Origin: Candidatus Zixiibacteriota bacterium
Lineage (GTDB): Bacteria; Zixibacteria; MSB-5A5; GN15; FEB-12
Reading direction: 5' to 3'
DNA: 64,000 nucleotides
Assembly (NCBI GenBank): GCA_035380245.1
Contig: DAOSXA010000003.1
Location: forward strand, 558,001-622,000
In this document: positions 9,319 through 18,211 of the stretch, one piece after another
Position numbering within the stretch: the first letter of the stretch is position 1
How the letters are laid out: each line of letters opens with the position of its first letter
The notes under the pieces: model-generated
What the model saw: the letters and a program-made list of their open reading frames with translations, nothing else
The model's database searches: none
Told to the model about the DNA's origin: nothing
Translations under genes and position numbers: made by a program

Positions 9319-9346
9319 TTGACAACTTTTTGCCCTATAGTATCTT
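9319..9346 (+). promoter_or_regulatory. Candidate sigma-70-type promoter for the S8 protease gene
   Basis: A perfect TTGACA (9319-9324) is followed after 16 bases by TATCTT (9341-9346, four of six matches to TATAAT). The expected transcript would have a leader of about 105 bases before the ATG at 9459. That leader contains a small GCAGG-TTTT-CCTGC hairpin at 9426-9439, just upstream of the ribosome site. The promoter call is by motif only. Confidence 0.5.
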
Positions 9347-9458
9347 AATTGATAGAGACGATTACACAACCGTCACCTTTGATCGTCTCTGTATTGGAAC
9401 CGGGAGGGAACCCTTTGATCGCCGGGCAGGTTTTCCTGCGAATATAAATAGAGGATTT

Positions 9459-12400
9459 ATGCCAACCGTTTTCGGACGACTACTCATTGCCATTGTAATT
9501 CCGGCCGTGTTGGTGTGTTTACCGATAACTATGTCCCAGGCGGCTGATCCGGTCGGACCGGTGCCGGGGAAGTTTATCATCAAGTTCAAACCGGGTGTCA
9601 AAGTCGATCCTTCCCGTATGGCGTTGTCCGCCGGCGAGAAACTCAGCCCGTTAAGCCGTCTGAAAGTCCAGCCGACTCTGGACGGAGCTGAGGTATTCGA
9701 GCGTTTTTATCAGTTCCAGTCGCCCGATCTCAGTCTCAACGCTTCAGAAGTCGCCGAGTTAATCGGGGCGGACAGGGTTGAGTCGGTTGAACCTGATTAT
9801 TATCTCGAGTTTTTCGATCTGCCCACCGATGATCTTTTCCCCGATCAATGGTATCTCAATAACGAGGGGCAGCCTTATCTCGGAATCGAACGTAACGATG
9901 GCGAATACAATGATGTCCAGGTAATCAAAGCCGGTACTCCGGGGGCGGATATCAACCTGCGTCCGGTATATGACGATCCGCCCGCTGAAACTACCAGGGT
10001 GGTGGTGGCGGTGGTGGATTCGGGCACCGATCTTGAGCATCCCGAACTGGAGGGACGCATCTGGATAAATCCGGACGAAATTCCCAACAACGGCGTGGAT
10101 GACGACCACAACGGTTTTATCGATGATACCTGCGGTTATGATATATCGGGCGATGTGACCTCACTATTCGATCCGGTGGGCGACAACGACCCGACCGATA
10201 CTCACGGTCACGGCACTCATATTGCGGGGATTATCGCCGCCAACGCCAACGGCACCGGGGTGGTTGGTATTGCCCCATTTGCTGTGATAATGCCGGTTAA
10301 AATTCGACCCAATGCCACCACTTCGGTGGGAGCGGCCGGAATTGTATATGCCGTTAACGCCGGAGCCCAGGCAATCAATATCAGTTGGGGAACGCCGTTC
10401 GAATCGGCGGTGTTGCGTGAAGCGATTTCGTTTGCCCGTCGTAACGGTGTTTTTGTCGGTATCGCTCCGGGCAACACCGGCGACAACGAGCGATACTATC
10501 CGGCGGCTTACGATTCAGCTTTCGTCGTAGCGGCCGGTAACTCCGACGGTTATCAGGAGACCTGGTCAACTTACGGCGCTCATATTGACGTGGTCGCTCC
10601 GGGCCGGGACATTCTCTCACTTCGGGCTTCCGGGACCGATATGTACGCTGAAGCTTATGAACCCGGCGTCCGCATCGTGGATCACATTTATTACCTGGCC
10701 GACGGCACCTCCATGGCAACACCGGTGGTGGTCGGGGCAGCGGCGCTTATGCTCGGTATACATCCCGGTCTTACGCTCGATGCGATCGAAGAGGCGCTTC
10801 GCTATGGAGCCGATGATCTGGTTGATCCCTGGAATGTCGGCGATACTTTGTATGGTCCCGACACGATCAGCGGTTACGGTTATTTGAATGTGGCACAATC
10901 GTTGTCTTTGGTACAGGGAGGAGGCCTTCATTTTACTTCTCCCGTTCTGAGGAATCGATACACCGGTGATATTCCGGTGAAAATCGCCCCGGTTGTCGGT
11001 TACACCGGCTCGTGGCAACTTGATTATACTATTGGTCTCGATTCCGATGACTGGCAGTTTCTGGCCACCGGCGATGAATTGCCGGTCGATTCACTCATAT
11101 ACACTTTCAACGATCCCTCACTGCAAGGGTACATTAAGTTCCGTCTGACCGATAAATTCGGTTCGGTCGTAGTAACCAATTGTATCCACGTCCGTGGTCG
11201 AGGACTGGTTTTATCCAGTCCCATCGAGGGTTATGAAATGCAGTACAGTGTTTCCATCATCGGCGATGCCTATGGCCCCGACTATGATTCGGTCAAGGTT
11301 CAATACCGGAAACAGGGTGAAACACTTAAAACGCTTATGACCTCCACCGGTGAGTATTTCGACTCTCTGTTCGTTGAATGGGCGGTCAGTGGTGTGGACA
11401 CCGGAAACTTCGATATCTACCTGAACGGATATTTTGGAGAGGATATCCTGACCGATTCCGTCGGTATCCTGGTTTCTTCGGCATTCGCTCAGGGTTGGCC
11501 CCGTGACCTGGCCGGTCTGGGCGCAGTCAGTCCCGTGTGTGACGATCTGGACGGAGATGGAATCCGGGAACTGATCATTGCCACTTCACGCGGTCTGATG
11601 GTGTTCGAGGCCAACGGTGAGGTACGGGCGGGATTCCCTGTCCTCGCTGGTGAGAATGTTCGCTGTGTGCCGGTCGTTTATGATATTGACCGCGATGGTA
11701 AAAAAGAGATCGTGTTCACATCGGCCGACGGTATTCACGCCTATAATCCCGACGGTTCCACGGTCGAGGGTTGGCCCGTTCTCTGCTACACCGGTCGCAT
11801 TCCTTACGGTTATGGTTTCCCGAACCCGACCATTACCCGGCTTGGTGTTGATGAGGACTCGGCTATTGTCATTATCAATCGTATCGGACAGGTACTTGCT
11901 TATGAGTTCGACGGTTCCAGCTATTTCTTCTCCTTAGGTGGCCTGTTTGCCTCACTTGATCCGCGAGCTTCCGACTATTACTCCCTGGGCGGTTTCGCAT
12001 CGCCGTTTGTCAGCGCTTGTGATCTTACCGGCGACGGACTTCAGGAATTGATTGCTTCATACACTTCTCCATATCCTTATTCGGGAATGGCTATATTCGA
12101 CGGTCGCACCGGTCAACCGGCATTTGATGCTTTGTCGCCTATTCAACAGAAAGTGGTCGATGTTCACGGAACGGCGCTGGCTGATCTTAACGGCGATCAA
12201 TTACCGGAAATAATCATTCTGGGTAGCGATACCACCGGCGTTCCGCATATCTATGCCAAGACTAACGGCATAATCGATGTCCCCGGTTTCCCGATAGCAC
12301 TGCCGGATGTAGCGTCATGGATCGCCTCTTATCCGGTGGTTGCCGATTTGAATCTCGATGGTGTCCCGGAAATTCTCTGTACCTTCTTTGAATACGACAT

Positions 12401-13148
12401 CGGCTCCATGTATATATTCAACGCCGACGGCACCGCATATCTCACTCGTGACGGTCGTCCTTACGGTGAAGTGTTCTACGATGATGTCACCTTTGCCACG
12501 CCAATGGTAGCCAATCTTACCGGTGATGAATATCCCGAGATTATTTTCAGGTCCGGCTATATTCTCCCCAGTACCGGTCAGGAGAGAGTTTATATTTTTG
12601 ACCATGAAGTCAATTTATTACCGGACTGGCCGGTTACCACACCGGCCCGACCCGGCGAGGTGTTTTCATCGCGTTATTCGCCCGTAGTCGATGATCTGGA
12701 CGGGGATGGTCTGGTGGAGTTGATGCTCGTTTCCGATGGACAGCAGATGCTGGTGTGGGATTTCGATGCCTCTTACGATGAGGGACGCAATCGCACCAAG
12801 CTGCTGGTAGATAATGTCAATTCCGGAATTCTGCGACTCCTGGGACCGGGGACGGATGTCGACGATGCTCCTTCGACATTGCCCCGGAAACTTTCTCTGG
12901 CGCAGAATTATCCGAATCCGTTCAATCCGAGTACGACGATCCGTTTCAATCTCGACCGAGGATCGGAAGTACGGCTGGAAGTGTTCAATATCCTCGGACA
13001 AAAAGTCGCGACATTGATCGATGAAAAACTTCCGGCCGGACAGCATGAAGCTGTCTTTGACGGCGGGGAATTGGCTTCAGGAATTTATCTTTATCGACTC
13101 CTGACAGACAGCTCGATTATGAGCAGGAAGATGATGTTGCTGAAATGA
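9459..13148 (+). CDS. Secreted subtilisin-like (S8) protease with FG-GAP repeats and T9SS-type sorting domain
   Basis: A 1229-residue exported protease. I start it at the ATG at 9459 because GAGGA lies three bases upstream and a clear signal peptide follows (MPTVFGRLLIAIVIPAVLVC, cleaved near SQA-ADP). The upstream TTG at 9312 would bury that signal. A propeptide-like region (about 35-120) precedes the catalytic domain, with Asp187 (AVVDSGTD), His251 (GHGTHIAG) and Ser418 (DGTSMATP). An acidic insert NGVDDDHNGFIDD follows the Asp. After residue 680 come about seven FG-GAP/VCBS-like units (DLDGDGIREL and similar), which probably form a calcium-bound beta-propeller. The last 80 residues start LAQNYPNPFNPSTTIRF and end SRKMMLLK, a type A sorting domain of the type IX secretion family. 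It overlaps the next gene by four bases. Confidence 0.92.
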   Translation: MPTVFGRLLIAIVIPAVLVCLPITMSQAADPVGPVPGKFIIKFKPGVKVDPSRMALSAGEKLSPLSRLKVQPTLDGAEVFERFYQFQSPDLSLNASEVAELIGADRVESVEPDYYLEFFDLPTDDLFPDQWYLNNEGQPYLGIERNDGEYNDVQVIKAGTPGADINLRPVYDDPPAETTRVVVAVVDSGTDLEHPELEGRIWINPDEIPNNGVDDDHNGFIDDTCGYDISGDVTSLFDPVGDNDPTDTHGHGTHIAGIIAANANGTGVVGIAPFAVIMPVKIRPNATTSVGAAGIVYAVNAGAQAINISWGTPFESAVLREAISFARRNGVFVGIAPGNTGDNERYYPAAYDSAFVVAAGNSDGYQETWSTYGAHIDVVAPGRDILSLRASGTDMYAEAYEPGVRIVDHIYYLADGTSMATPVVVGAAALMLGIHPGLTLDAIEEALRYGADDLVDPWNVGDTLYGPDTISGYGYLNVAQSLSLVQGGGLHFTSPVLRNRYTGDIPVKIAPVVGYTGSWQLDYTIGLDSDDWQFLATGDELPVDSLIYTFNDPSLQGYIKFRLTDKFGSVVVTNCIHVRGRGLVLSSPIEGYEMQYSVSIIGDAYGPDYDSVKVQYRKQGETLKTLMTSTGEYFDSLFVEWAVSGVDTGNFDIYLNGYFGEDILTDSVGILVSSAFAQGWPRDLAGLGAVSPVCDDLDGDGIRELIIATSRGLMVFEANGEVRAGFPVLAGENVRCVPVVYDIDRDGKKEIVFTSADGIHAYNPDGSTVEGWPVLCYTGRIPYGYGFPNPTITRLGVDEDSAIVIINRIGQVLAYEFDGSSYFFSLGGLFASLDPRASDYYSLGGFASPFVSACDLTGDGLQELIASYTSPYPYSGMAIFDGRTGQPAFDALSPIQQKVVDVHGTALADLNGDQLPEIIILGSDTTGVPHIYAKTNGIIDVPGFPIALPDVASWIASYPVVADLNLDGVPEILCTFFEYDIGSMYIFNADGTAYLTRDGRPYGEVFYDDVTFATPMVANLTGDEYPEIIFRSGYILPSTGQERVYIFDHEVNLLPDWPVTTPARPGEVFSSRYSPVVDDLDGDGLVELMLVSDGQQMLVWDFDASYDEGRNRTKLLVDNVNSGILRLLGPGTDVDDAPSTLPRKLSLAQNYPNPFNPSTTIRFNLDRGSEVRLEVFNILGQKVATLIDEKLPAGQHEAVFDGGELASGIYLYRLLTDSSIMSRKMMLLK

Positions 13149-15271
13149 AGCGCCTGATGCTTATCATATTACTGCTGGCGCTGACGGTTTCTGCTTCAGC
13201 GCAGATCGGGACAACTCCTGACTATACCTTGTTATGGAATAACTTTAAAGCCGTACGATCAGTCGGATCCTATGTGCTGGCTATTTCCACTGATGGTGTC
13301 GCGGTGCTGGAGTACAATGTCGGGTTGGATCAGTTCGTGCATATCAATGAGTTATTCCTCGATCAGTCCCCCTCAAAAATGAAGGTTTATGGAGATACCC
13401 TTATTGTCCGTACGACCGGTGACAGCCTCATTGTGCTGAACCTGGCGGAGTTGCCCGAACTCTCGCGAATCGGGGCATTTCATACCGACTGGACTTTCGA
13501 TGATTTCGAATACTCTCTGGGTTCGATTTATACTTCGAACTGGTTCGAGGGTATCTGGCGTTATTCCGGATCGTCGTTTAATTCGTACCATTTCGTCGAT
13601 TCCACCATGAAACCGATTCTGGTGTCCCAATTAGAAATGGTAGGCGATACGCTCATGGCGCTGGACGAGTACAATGGTATTTATCGCGAAGTGGTCGATG
13701 AAAACGGTTTTACCGGTGAACGCGATTATCTATATACGCCTTTCCGCCTGAACTGCTTTCGACCGTTTGAGGGAGAGGTGCTGTTGTCGGAGACTAACGG
13801 TGGAATCTGGATCGGGGAGTTCGGCCGAGCCGGCTCCGGGATTACCCAATGGGTAACCGATACCGTTAGTGCGGTGGACCTGAGGTGCACCTACGACCTG
13901 TTCGTGATTGTCGACGAGCGTAACATCAGACTGGTTAATCGTTCTGACTCCACCGATGTGGTTGATATCGCACTCGATGAAATCAAAGCCGACGGTGATA
14001 TTATTAGCCTGGTCGGTAATCGCCATTATGTGACGCCGGATCGTTATGGCGGACTGGTCTCAATCAATCTAGACAGCGCCATGGTGGAGAAGGTGATGTA
14101 TCGTCCGGGACCGATCACCGGCTTGGAGATAATCGACGGTAAGCTCTTCACGGGCGGCACCGACAATCCGATCGATGTGTTCTCCTTTGATCTCTGCGAC
14201 GGCCCCGTATACGAATTTACTCTTTTCGACGGCCTGGGCGGGATTGCCTCCATGGATCACAACGGTGACAGTCTGCTGGCTCTGTTCGATGGCCCCAACA
14301 AGCTCGGAATAATATCGAATGCCGTTTCCCGTGATGAATACTACTTGGAAAATTCAATCTCATTGCGACATCCTGATCCGCTGTCGATAGAATTCCGTGA
14401 TCACTGGAACGACTCCTCATCGGCGGTGGTGGTAACCAGTCGACGCGATGTCTCCACCTATGCCTTGATCGATTCTTCGGCAGTGATGTTCGATGCCGCC
14501 TGGTCGATGTATCAGGGGATATTCGATGCTACCGTAATCGATTCGTTCCTGATTGTCTCGACCGAGAAACGGACTATTGTTGCCTATCGCATTCTTGACG
14601 GCGAGGATGTTCAGTATGCCGGCCAGGTTACTCTGGCGGTGCCGGCAACCGATCTGGTGAAAATAGGAGGGCAGGTTGTATATTTCGATGACGATAAAAT
14701 GAACTATCTCTCCTGCAGCGAAACCGGACAGTTGTCACGAGACACAGTCGTGCAGCTCAAACTGCCGGTGACGCGGTCGGTTATCGACAACGACCGGCTG
14801 TTGACTGTCGGCCGGAACGGCTTTGCGATTTATGAGCTGGAGGGAAACTATCCGGAATTAGTCACGTACGGCGGTCGCGCCGGTTCATATATCGCAGCCG
14901 ATTCCAATGTGGTCGTCACCTCGTCAGGCAGTTCGGTACATGTTTATTACTTGAATAAAGAGGATTCGGTCTCACCACCGCCTGAGTTGCCGGATCGGTT
15001 CTATCTCTCGCAAAACTACCCCAATCCGTTTAATCCGATCACGGCAATCGACTTCGAGTTGCAGGAAGCCGCTATTGTAAAAATAGAAGTGTTCAACCTG
15101 CTTGGGCAGCGAGTCGCGGTTATCCTGCATAATAAGATGAGTGCGGGACGTCAGACCGTTTATTGGGATGCCTCCGCCGTCCGGGGGGATCCGCTCGCCA
15201 GTGGGGTTTATATTTATCGCATGCAGGCCGGGGATTATGTCCAGTCCCGCAAGATGATGCTGCTCAAATAA
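13145..15271 (+). CDS. Secreted beta-propeller-like protein with T9SS-type sorting domain
   Basis: A 708-residue protein beginning MKRLMLIILLLALTVSASAQ, a clean signal peptide. The middle consists of repeating units of about 40-50 residues with hydrophobic strands and VGDTL or IDGKL turns (for example LVSQLEMVGDTLMALDEYNG), in the style of LVIVP/WD-like propellers. The C-terminus has LSQNYPNPFNPITAIDFEL and ends SRKMMLLK, nearly the same sorting domain as the preceding protease. Its ATG overlaps the protease stop (ATGA), so the two are almost certainly co-transcribed and may meet at the cell surface. No catalytic motif is visible. Its partner or ligand is unknown. Confidence 0.82.
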   Translation: MKRLMLIILLLALTVSASAQIGTTPDYTLLWNNFKAVRSVGSYVLAISTDGVAVLEYNVGLDQFVHINELFLDQSPSKMKVYGDTLIVRTTGDSLIVLNLAELPELSRIGAFHTDWTFDDFEYSLGSIYTSNWFEGIWRYSGSSFNSYHFVDSTMKPILVSQLEMVGDTLMALDEYNGIYREVVDENGFTGERDYLYTPFRLNCFRPFEGEVLLSETNGGIWIGEFGRAGSGITQWVTDTVSAVDLRCTYDLFVIVDERNIRLVNRSDSTDVVDIALDEIKADGDIISLVGNRHYVTPDRYGGLVSINLDSAMVEKVMYRPGPITGLEIIDGKLFTGGTDNPIDVFSFDLCDGPVYEFTLFDGLGGIASMDHNGDSLLALFDGPNKLGIISNAVSRDEYYLENSISLRHPDPLSIEFRDHWNDSSSAVVVTSRRDVSTYALIDSSAVMFDAAWSMYQGIFDATVIDSFLIVSTEKRTIVAYRILDGEDVQYAGQVTLAVPATDLVKIGGQVVYFDDDKMNYLSCSETGQLSRDTVVQLKLPVTRSVIDNDRLLTVGRNGFAIYELEGNYPELVTYGGRAGSYIAADSNVVVTSSGSSVHVYYLNKEDSVSPPPELPDRFYLSQNYPNPFNPITAIDFELQEAAIVKIEVFNLLGQRVAVILHNKMSAGRQTVYWDASAVRGDPLASGVYIYRMQAGDYVQSRKMMLLK

Positions 15272-15273
15272 TC

Positions 15274-16455
15274 TCAGTCGTTGTCGATGGTCGGACTCTG
15301 CTTTTCAGCTTTTGCCTGATCCCTGAGGTCAATTTTATAGACGGTTTTCGTGACTGATGGATTCTGTGGGTCTATGACTTCGATTCCCGATGTCCCGTTT
15401 GCTTCGGCAGGGTTTTCTGTGATTTTGTTAACCGGGCCGTAATCGGTTGCATAATAGCGAGCGGTCAGAACATGATCCCAGGATCGCGCCAGGGCCGGTG
15501 CGGCGTAGTTCGCTCGTCCTTCCAGACGGAACTCATATTGACCGGCATCTTTGTAGTAAACTCGGGTAACATAAATAGGGAAATAGTTAATGGCGGTGTT
15601 GACATAGCCGCCCAAACCTGCCAGGGCATAGTATGGGAATTGAGAACTGCCGCCCTCGTATTCGTCAATCTGAATCAGTGCCACATTCGGTCCCGTGGTT
15701 CCACTGAGTTCGACATAGCATTTCCCTTCGAGAACGATATACCCCTCCTCGGGAATTTCGATCTCTACTACCGCCAAATCGGTCATTTCCATCGTGATTA
15801 GTGTGACCGGTGTGACCTCGAGGTCGACCGTCAGCCCCGGCTCATTGAATGTCTCTTCGGAACTGACCGAAGAATCCGGCAGGATCACTGCCTGGTTGCC
15901 GGTTAATCCGGCATGGAGACCGATGCCGATTTCGTCTTCAGGTTTCATCAGGAGCAACTGCCCGCCGATGTCGTTGGCTTTCATGATCGCCCGCTCGTGA
16001 CCGTCTTCGGCGTACAGGTTGACTTTGTGAGCGTCAGGATTTAGGGCAATGAAAATCGAATCATTGTCGTAACGAGCGGCCAGGTCGCCCGCAACGGTTG
16101 CATACGGTACGGCCGTGATCGGGCTTCGCGGTTCCAGAATGATCGACTCCGCTGTTATTTGTACATATAGCCGGTCATATTCGGCAAAAAGCCCGTCCGG
16201 AAAGGGATTGACCGAACCCAGGAGATGGGCGAACAATCCCTGGTGTGAAATCACTTCGGTATTTTCCGACCAGAGGGGGGCGCCGCCGACGGAGTCCTCG
16301 TAGATACCGAACACGACGTTGTAGGAGTCGTCAGGCAGGGCATCCCCGGCATCGTCGGTCAATCGACCCTGAAAATTAATAACGACAGGCGCAGCCGCGG
16401 TTGTGCCGGCTATGACAGTTACAAGTAGACATGTTAAAAGCAGCTTGTTGATCAT
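15274..16455 (-). CDS. Secreted protein of unknown function (INFQGRLTD-type N-domain)
   Basis: I start at the ATG at 16455 because it opens a signal peptide (MINKLLLTCLLVTVIAGTTA). The longer frame from 16533 would put 26 charged residues in front. The mature protein starts VVINFQGRLTDDAGDALPDD, followed by a beta-rich domain and ITAVPYATVAGDLA. That arrangement recurs in many secreted proteins of uncultured FCB-group bacteria, as I recall, but has no assigned function. A second beta-rich region (about 195-330) with strand-like alternation could be a jelly-roll or C1q-like fold; this is a guess from pattern only. It is convergent with the preceding plus-strand gene, with two bases between stops, and no terminator is visible there. 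Confidence 0.65.
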   Translation of the reverse strand: MINKLLLTCLLVTVIAGTTAAAPVVINFQGRLTDDAGDALPDDSYNVVFGIYEDSVGGAPLWSENTEVISHQGLFAHLLGSVNPFPDGLFAEYDRLYVQITAESIILEPRSPITAVPYATVAGDLAARYDNDSIFIALNPDAHKVNLYAEDGHERAIMKANDIGGQLLLMKPEDEIGIGLHAGLTGNQAVILPDSSVSSEETFNEPGLTVDLEVTPVTLITMEMTDLAVVEIEIPEEGYIVLEGKCYVELSGTTGPNVALIQIDEYEGGSSQFPYYALAGLGGYVNTAINYFPIYVTRVYYKDAGQYEFRLEGRANYAAPALARSWDHVLTARYYATDYGPVNKITENPAEANGTSGIEVIDPQNPSVTKTVYKIDLRDQAKAEKQSPTIDND

Positions 16456-16631
16456 ATCAGGACATTTCTTTCCATATTTGACCTTTTTGATGCGATACAC
16501 CCTCAATATCGGCAACATCCCGTTTTTTTGCAAGACTTCCCGTTACCGGCAACATTTCAATTTCGTTGACCGACTATTGAATCTATCTTTCGGTGCTTTC
16601 GTTGATAGATGTATGAAAGCAACGACCTGAC

Positions 16632-16652
16632 GGCCTGACTGCCGCCCAGGCC
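16632..16652 (+). other. Inverted repeat upstream of the M16 operon
   Basis: GGCCTG (16632-16637) and CAGGCC (16647-16652) are perfect complements around a nine-base loop. They lie 14 bases before the AGAGAGGA ribosome site of the first M16 peptidase. It could be a leader hairpin or an operator; position alone does not decide. Confidence 0.4.
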
Positions 16653-16678
16653 GCCACCTATGATCAGAGAGGATTTGC

Positions 16679-18211
16679 ATGAGTAAATGGATGCTTGTTC
16701 TCGCGGCTTCGATAACCGCTTGTTTCGTGTCGGTTCAAGCCGCTGAATTCGCCGTCGATGTCCAGCATTTCAAGCTGGATAACGGCATGACTTTTCTGGT
16801 GGTGACACGCTCCACCGCTCCGGTCTTTTCCGGATTCATTTGTGCTGAAGTCGGTTCCGCTTATGAAAAAACCGGCAATATCGGCAGTGCTCATCTCCTG
16901 GAACACATGATGTTCAAGGGATCGGAAACGGTGGGGACTTCGAACTACGCTGCCGAGGCTGTTTTGATGGCACAGGAGGATTCGATTTGGGCGCTCATTG
17001 AGCAAGCCAATTGCGAGGAACCGTACATCAGGGCCAACAATCCCGAGAATTTGCCGGTGTTACAAGAGAAAATCGCGACCTTGCAGGCGGCTTTGGATTC
17101 GGTCACGCAGCTCAGTTCCGCTTATGTTATCCAGAATGAATTCGACCGTGTCTACACCGCCAACGGTGCAGCCGATTTCAACGCCACTACCGGTTACGAT
17201 GTCACATCGTATTTCGTATCGTTACCAGCCAATCGCCTAGAACTGTGGTTCAACATGGAGTCGGATCGGCTTAAACATCTGGCTTTAAGAGAGTTTTTCC
17301 CGGAACGCGCGGTCGTTATCGAGGAACGTCGCCTGTCGGTCGAAAACTCGGCCGAAGTCAAGTTGTTCGAGCAATTGATCGGCACCGCCTTCATTGCCCA
17401 TCCATATCAGATATTCTGGGAATGGCCCGAAGAAACAGGCGCCCTGACCCGCTCCGACCTCAGAGATTTTTTCCATACCTATTACATTCCCCAGCGTCTT
17501 ACGGCGGTAATTGTCGGTGATGTGTCACTGGACGAGGTTAAGAGGCTGGCCAATCAATACTTTGGCGATATCCCCGCCGGTCGACAACCGGAGCCGATTC
17601 ACACTCGTGAACCGATCCAGACCGGTGAACGGCGTGTGGAAGTGGAATACGAAGCCAATCCTGAACTATATATAGGTTATCATGCGACTGCTTTCGATGA
17701 TCCCGATGAACCGGCGTTCCGGGTAATGCAGTCGATTTTGGCCGATGGTCGCACCTCCCGGCTCTATAAGTCACTCGTTCTCGATAAACAGTTATGTCTG
17801 GATGTCGCCTACGAGGTTTTCCCCGGCGCACCTTTGGGTGACAAATATGCACCGCTATTTTGCCTCTATGCTGTTCCCAAGGACGGCATTACCAGCGATG
17901 AGGTAGAGGCGGCGCTCTACGAGGAGACCGACCGGCTGAGTCGTGAACCGGTTTCCGAGCACGAGCTTCAGAAGATCAAAAATCGTTTGCGGGCCGAAGA
18001 AATCTGGTCCGCATATTCCAATCTCGGTCTGGCCATGCAACTTGGCAGCGCCCAGAATCTGGCGCACGATTATCATTATGCCGAACGGTTGCTGGAGCGG
18101 ATGGGACAGGTTACTCCGGAGGATATCATGGCGGTTGCTTCCAAGTATCTGACCAGGGAGAATCGCACGGTAGCGGTATTGATCCCCGTAAGCGAAGGGG
18201 GTGAGCTATGA
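16679..18211 (+). CDS. M16-family zinc peptidase (pitrilysin/PqqL-like), catalytically complete
   Basis: A 510-residue exported peptidase with a signal peptide (MSKWMLVLAASITACFVSVQ, cleaved after QAA). The inverted zinc motif HxxEH is intact as HLLEH (72-76), and the downstream glutamate is probably within AVVIEERRLSVEN. The C-terminal half has the second M16 domain pattern (YIGYHATAFDDPDEPAFRVM). The ribosome site AGAGAGGA lies five bases before the ATG. It overlaps the next gene, a second M16 subunit, by four bases. In known bacterial M16B pairs one chain carries the zinc site and the other supplies substrate-binding residues. Its location should be periplasmic, degrading peptides or processing an exported protein. 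Confidence 0.92.
   Translation: MSKWMLVLAASITACFVSVQAAEFAVDVQHFKLDNGMTFLVVTRSTAPVFSGFICAEVGSAYEKTGNIGSAHLLEHMMFKGSETVGTSNYAAEAVLMAQEDSIWALIEQANCEEPYIRANNPENLPVLQEKIATLQAALDSVTQLSSAYVIQNEFDRVYTANGAADFNATTGYDVTSYFVSLPANRLELWFNMESDRLKHLALREFFPERAVVIEERRLSVENSAEVKLFEQLIGTAFIAHPYQIFWEWPEETGALTRSDLRDFFHTYYIPQRLTAVIVGDVSLDEVKRLANQYFGDIPAGRQPEPIHTREPIQTGERRVEVEYEANPELYIGYHATAFDDPDEPAFRVMQSILADGRTSRLYKSLVLDKQLCLDVAYEVFPGAPLGDKYAPLFCLYAVPKDGITSDEVEAALYEETDRLSREPVSEHELQKIKNRLRAEEIWSAYSNLGLAMQLGSAQNLAHDYHYAERLLERMGQVTPEDIMAVASKYLTRENRTVAVLIPVSEGGEL

Noticed and set aside
9312..9458. N-terminal extension of the S8 protease from a TTG
   Set aside because: It would start inside the promoter and place 49 residues before a clear signal peptide. 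The ATG at 9459 has GAGGA at proper distance.
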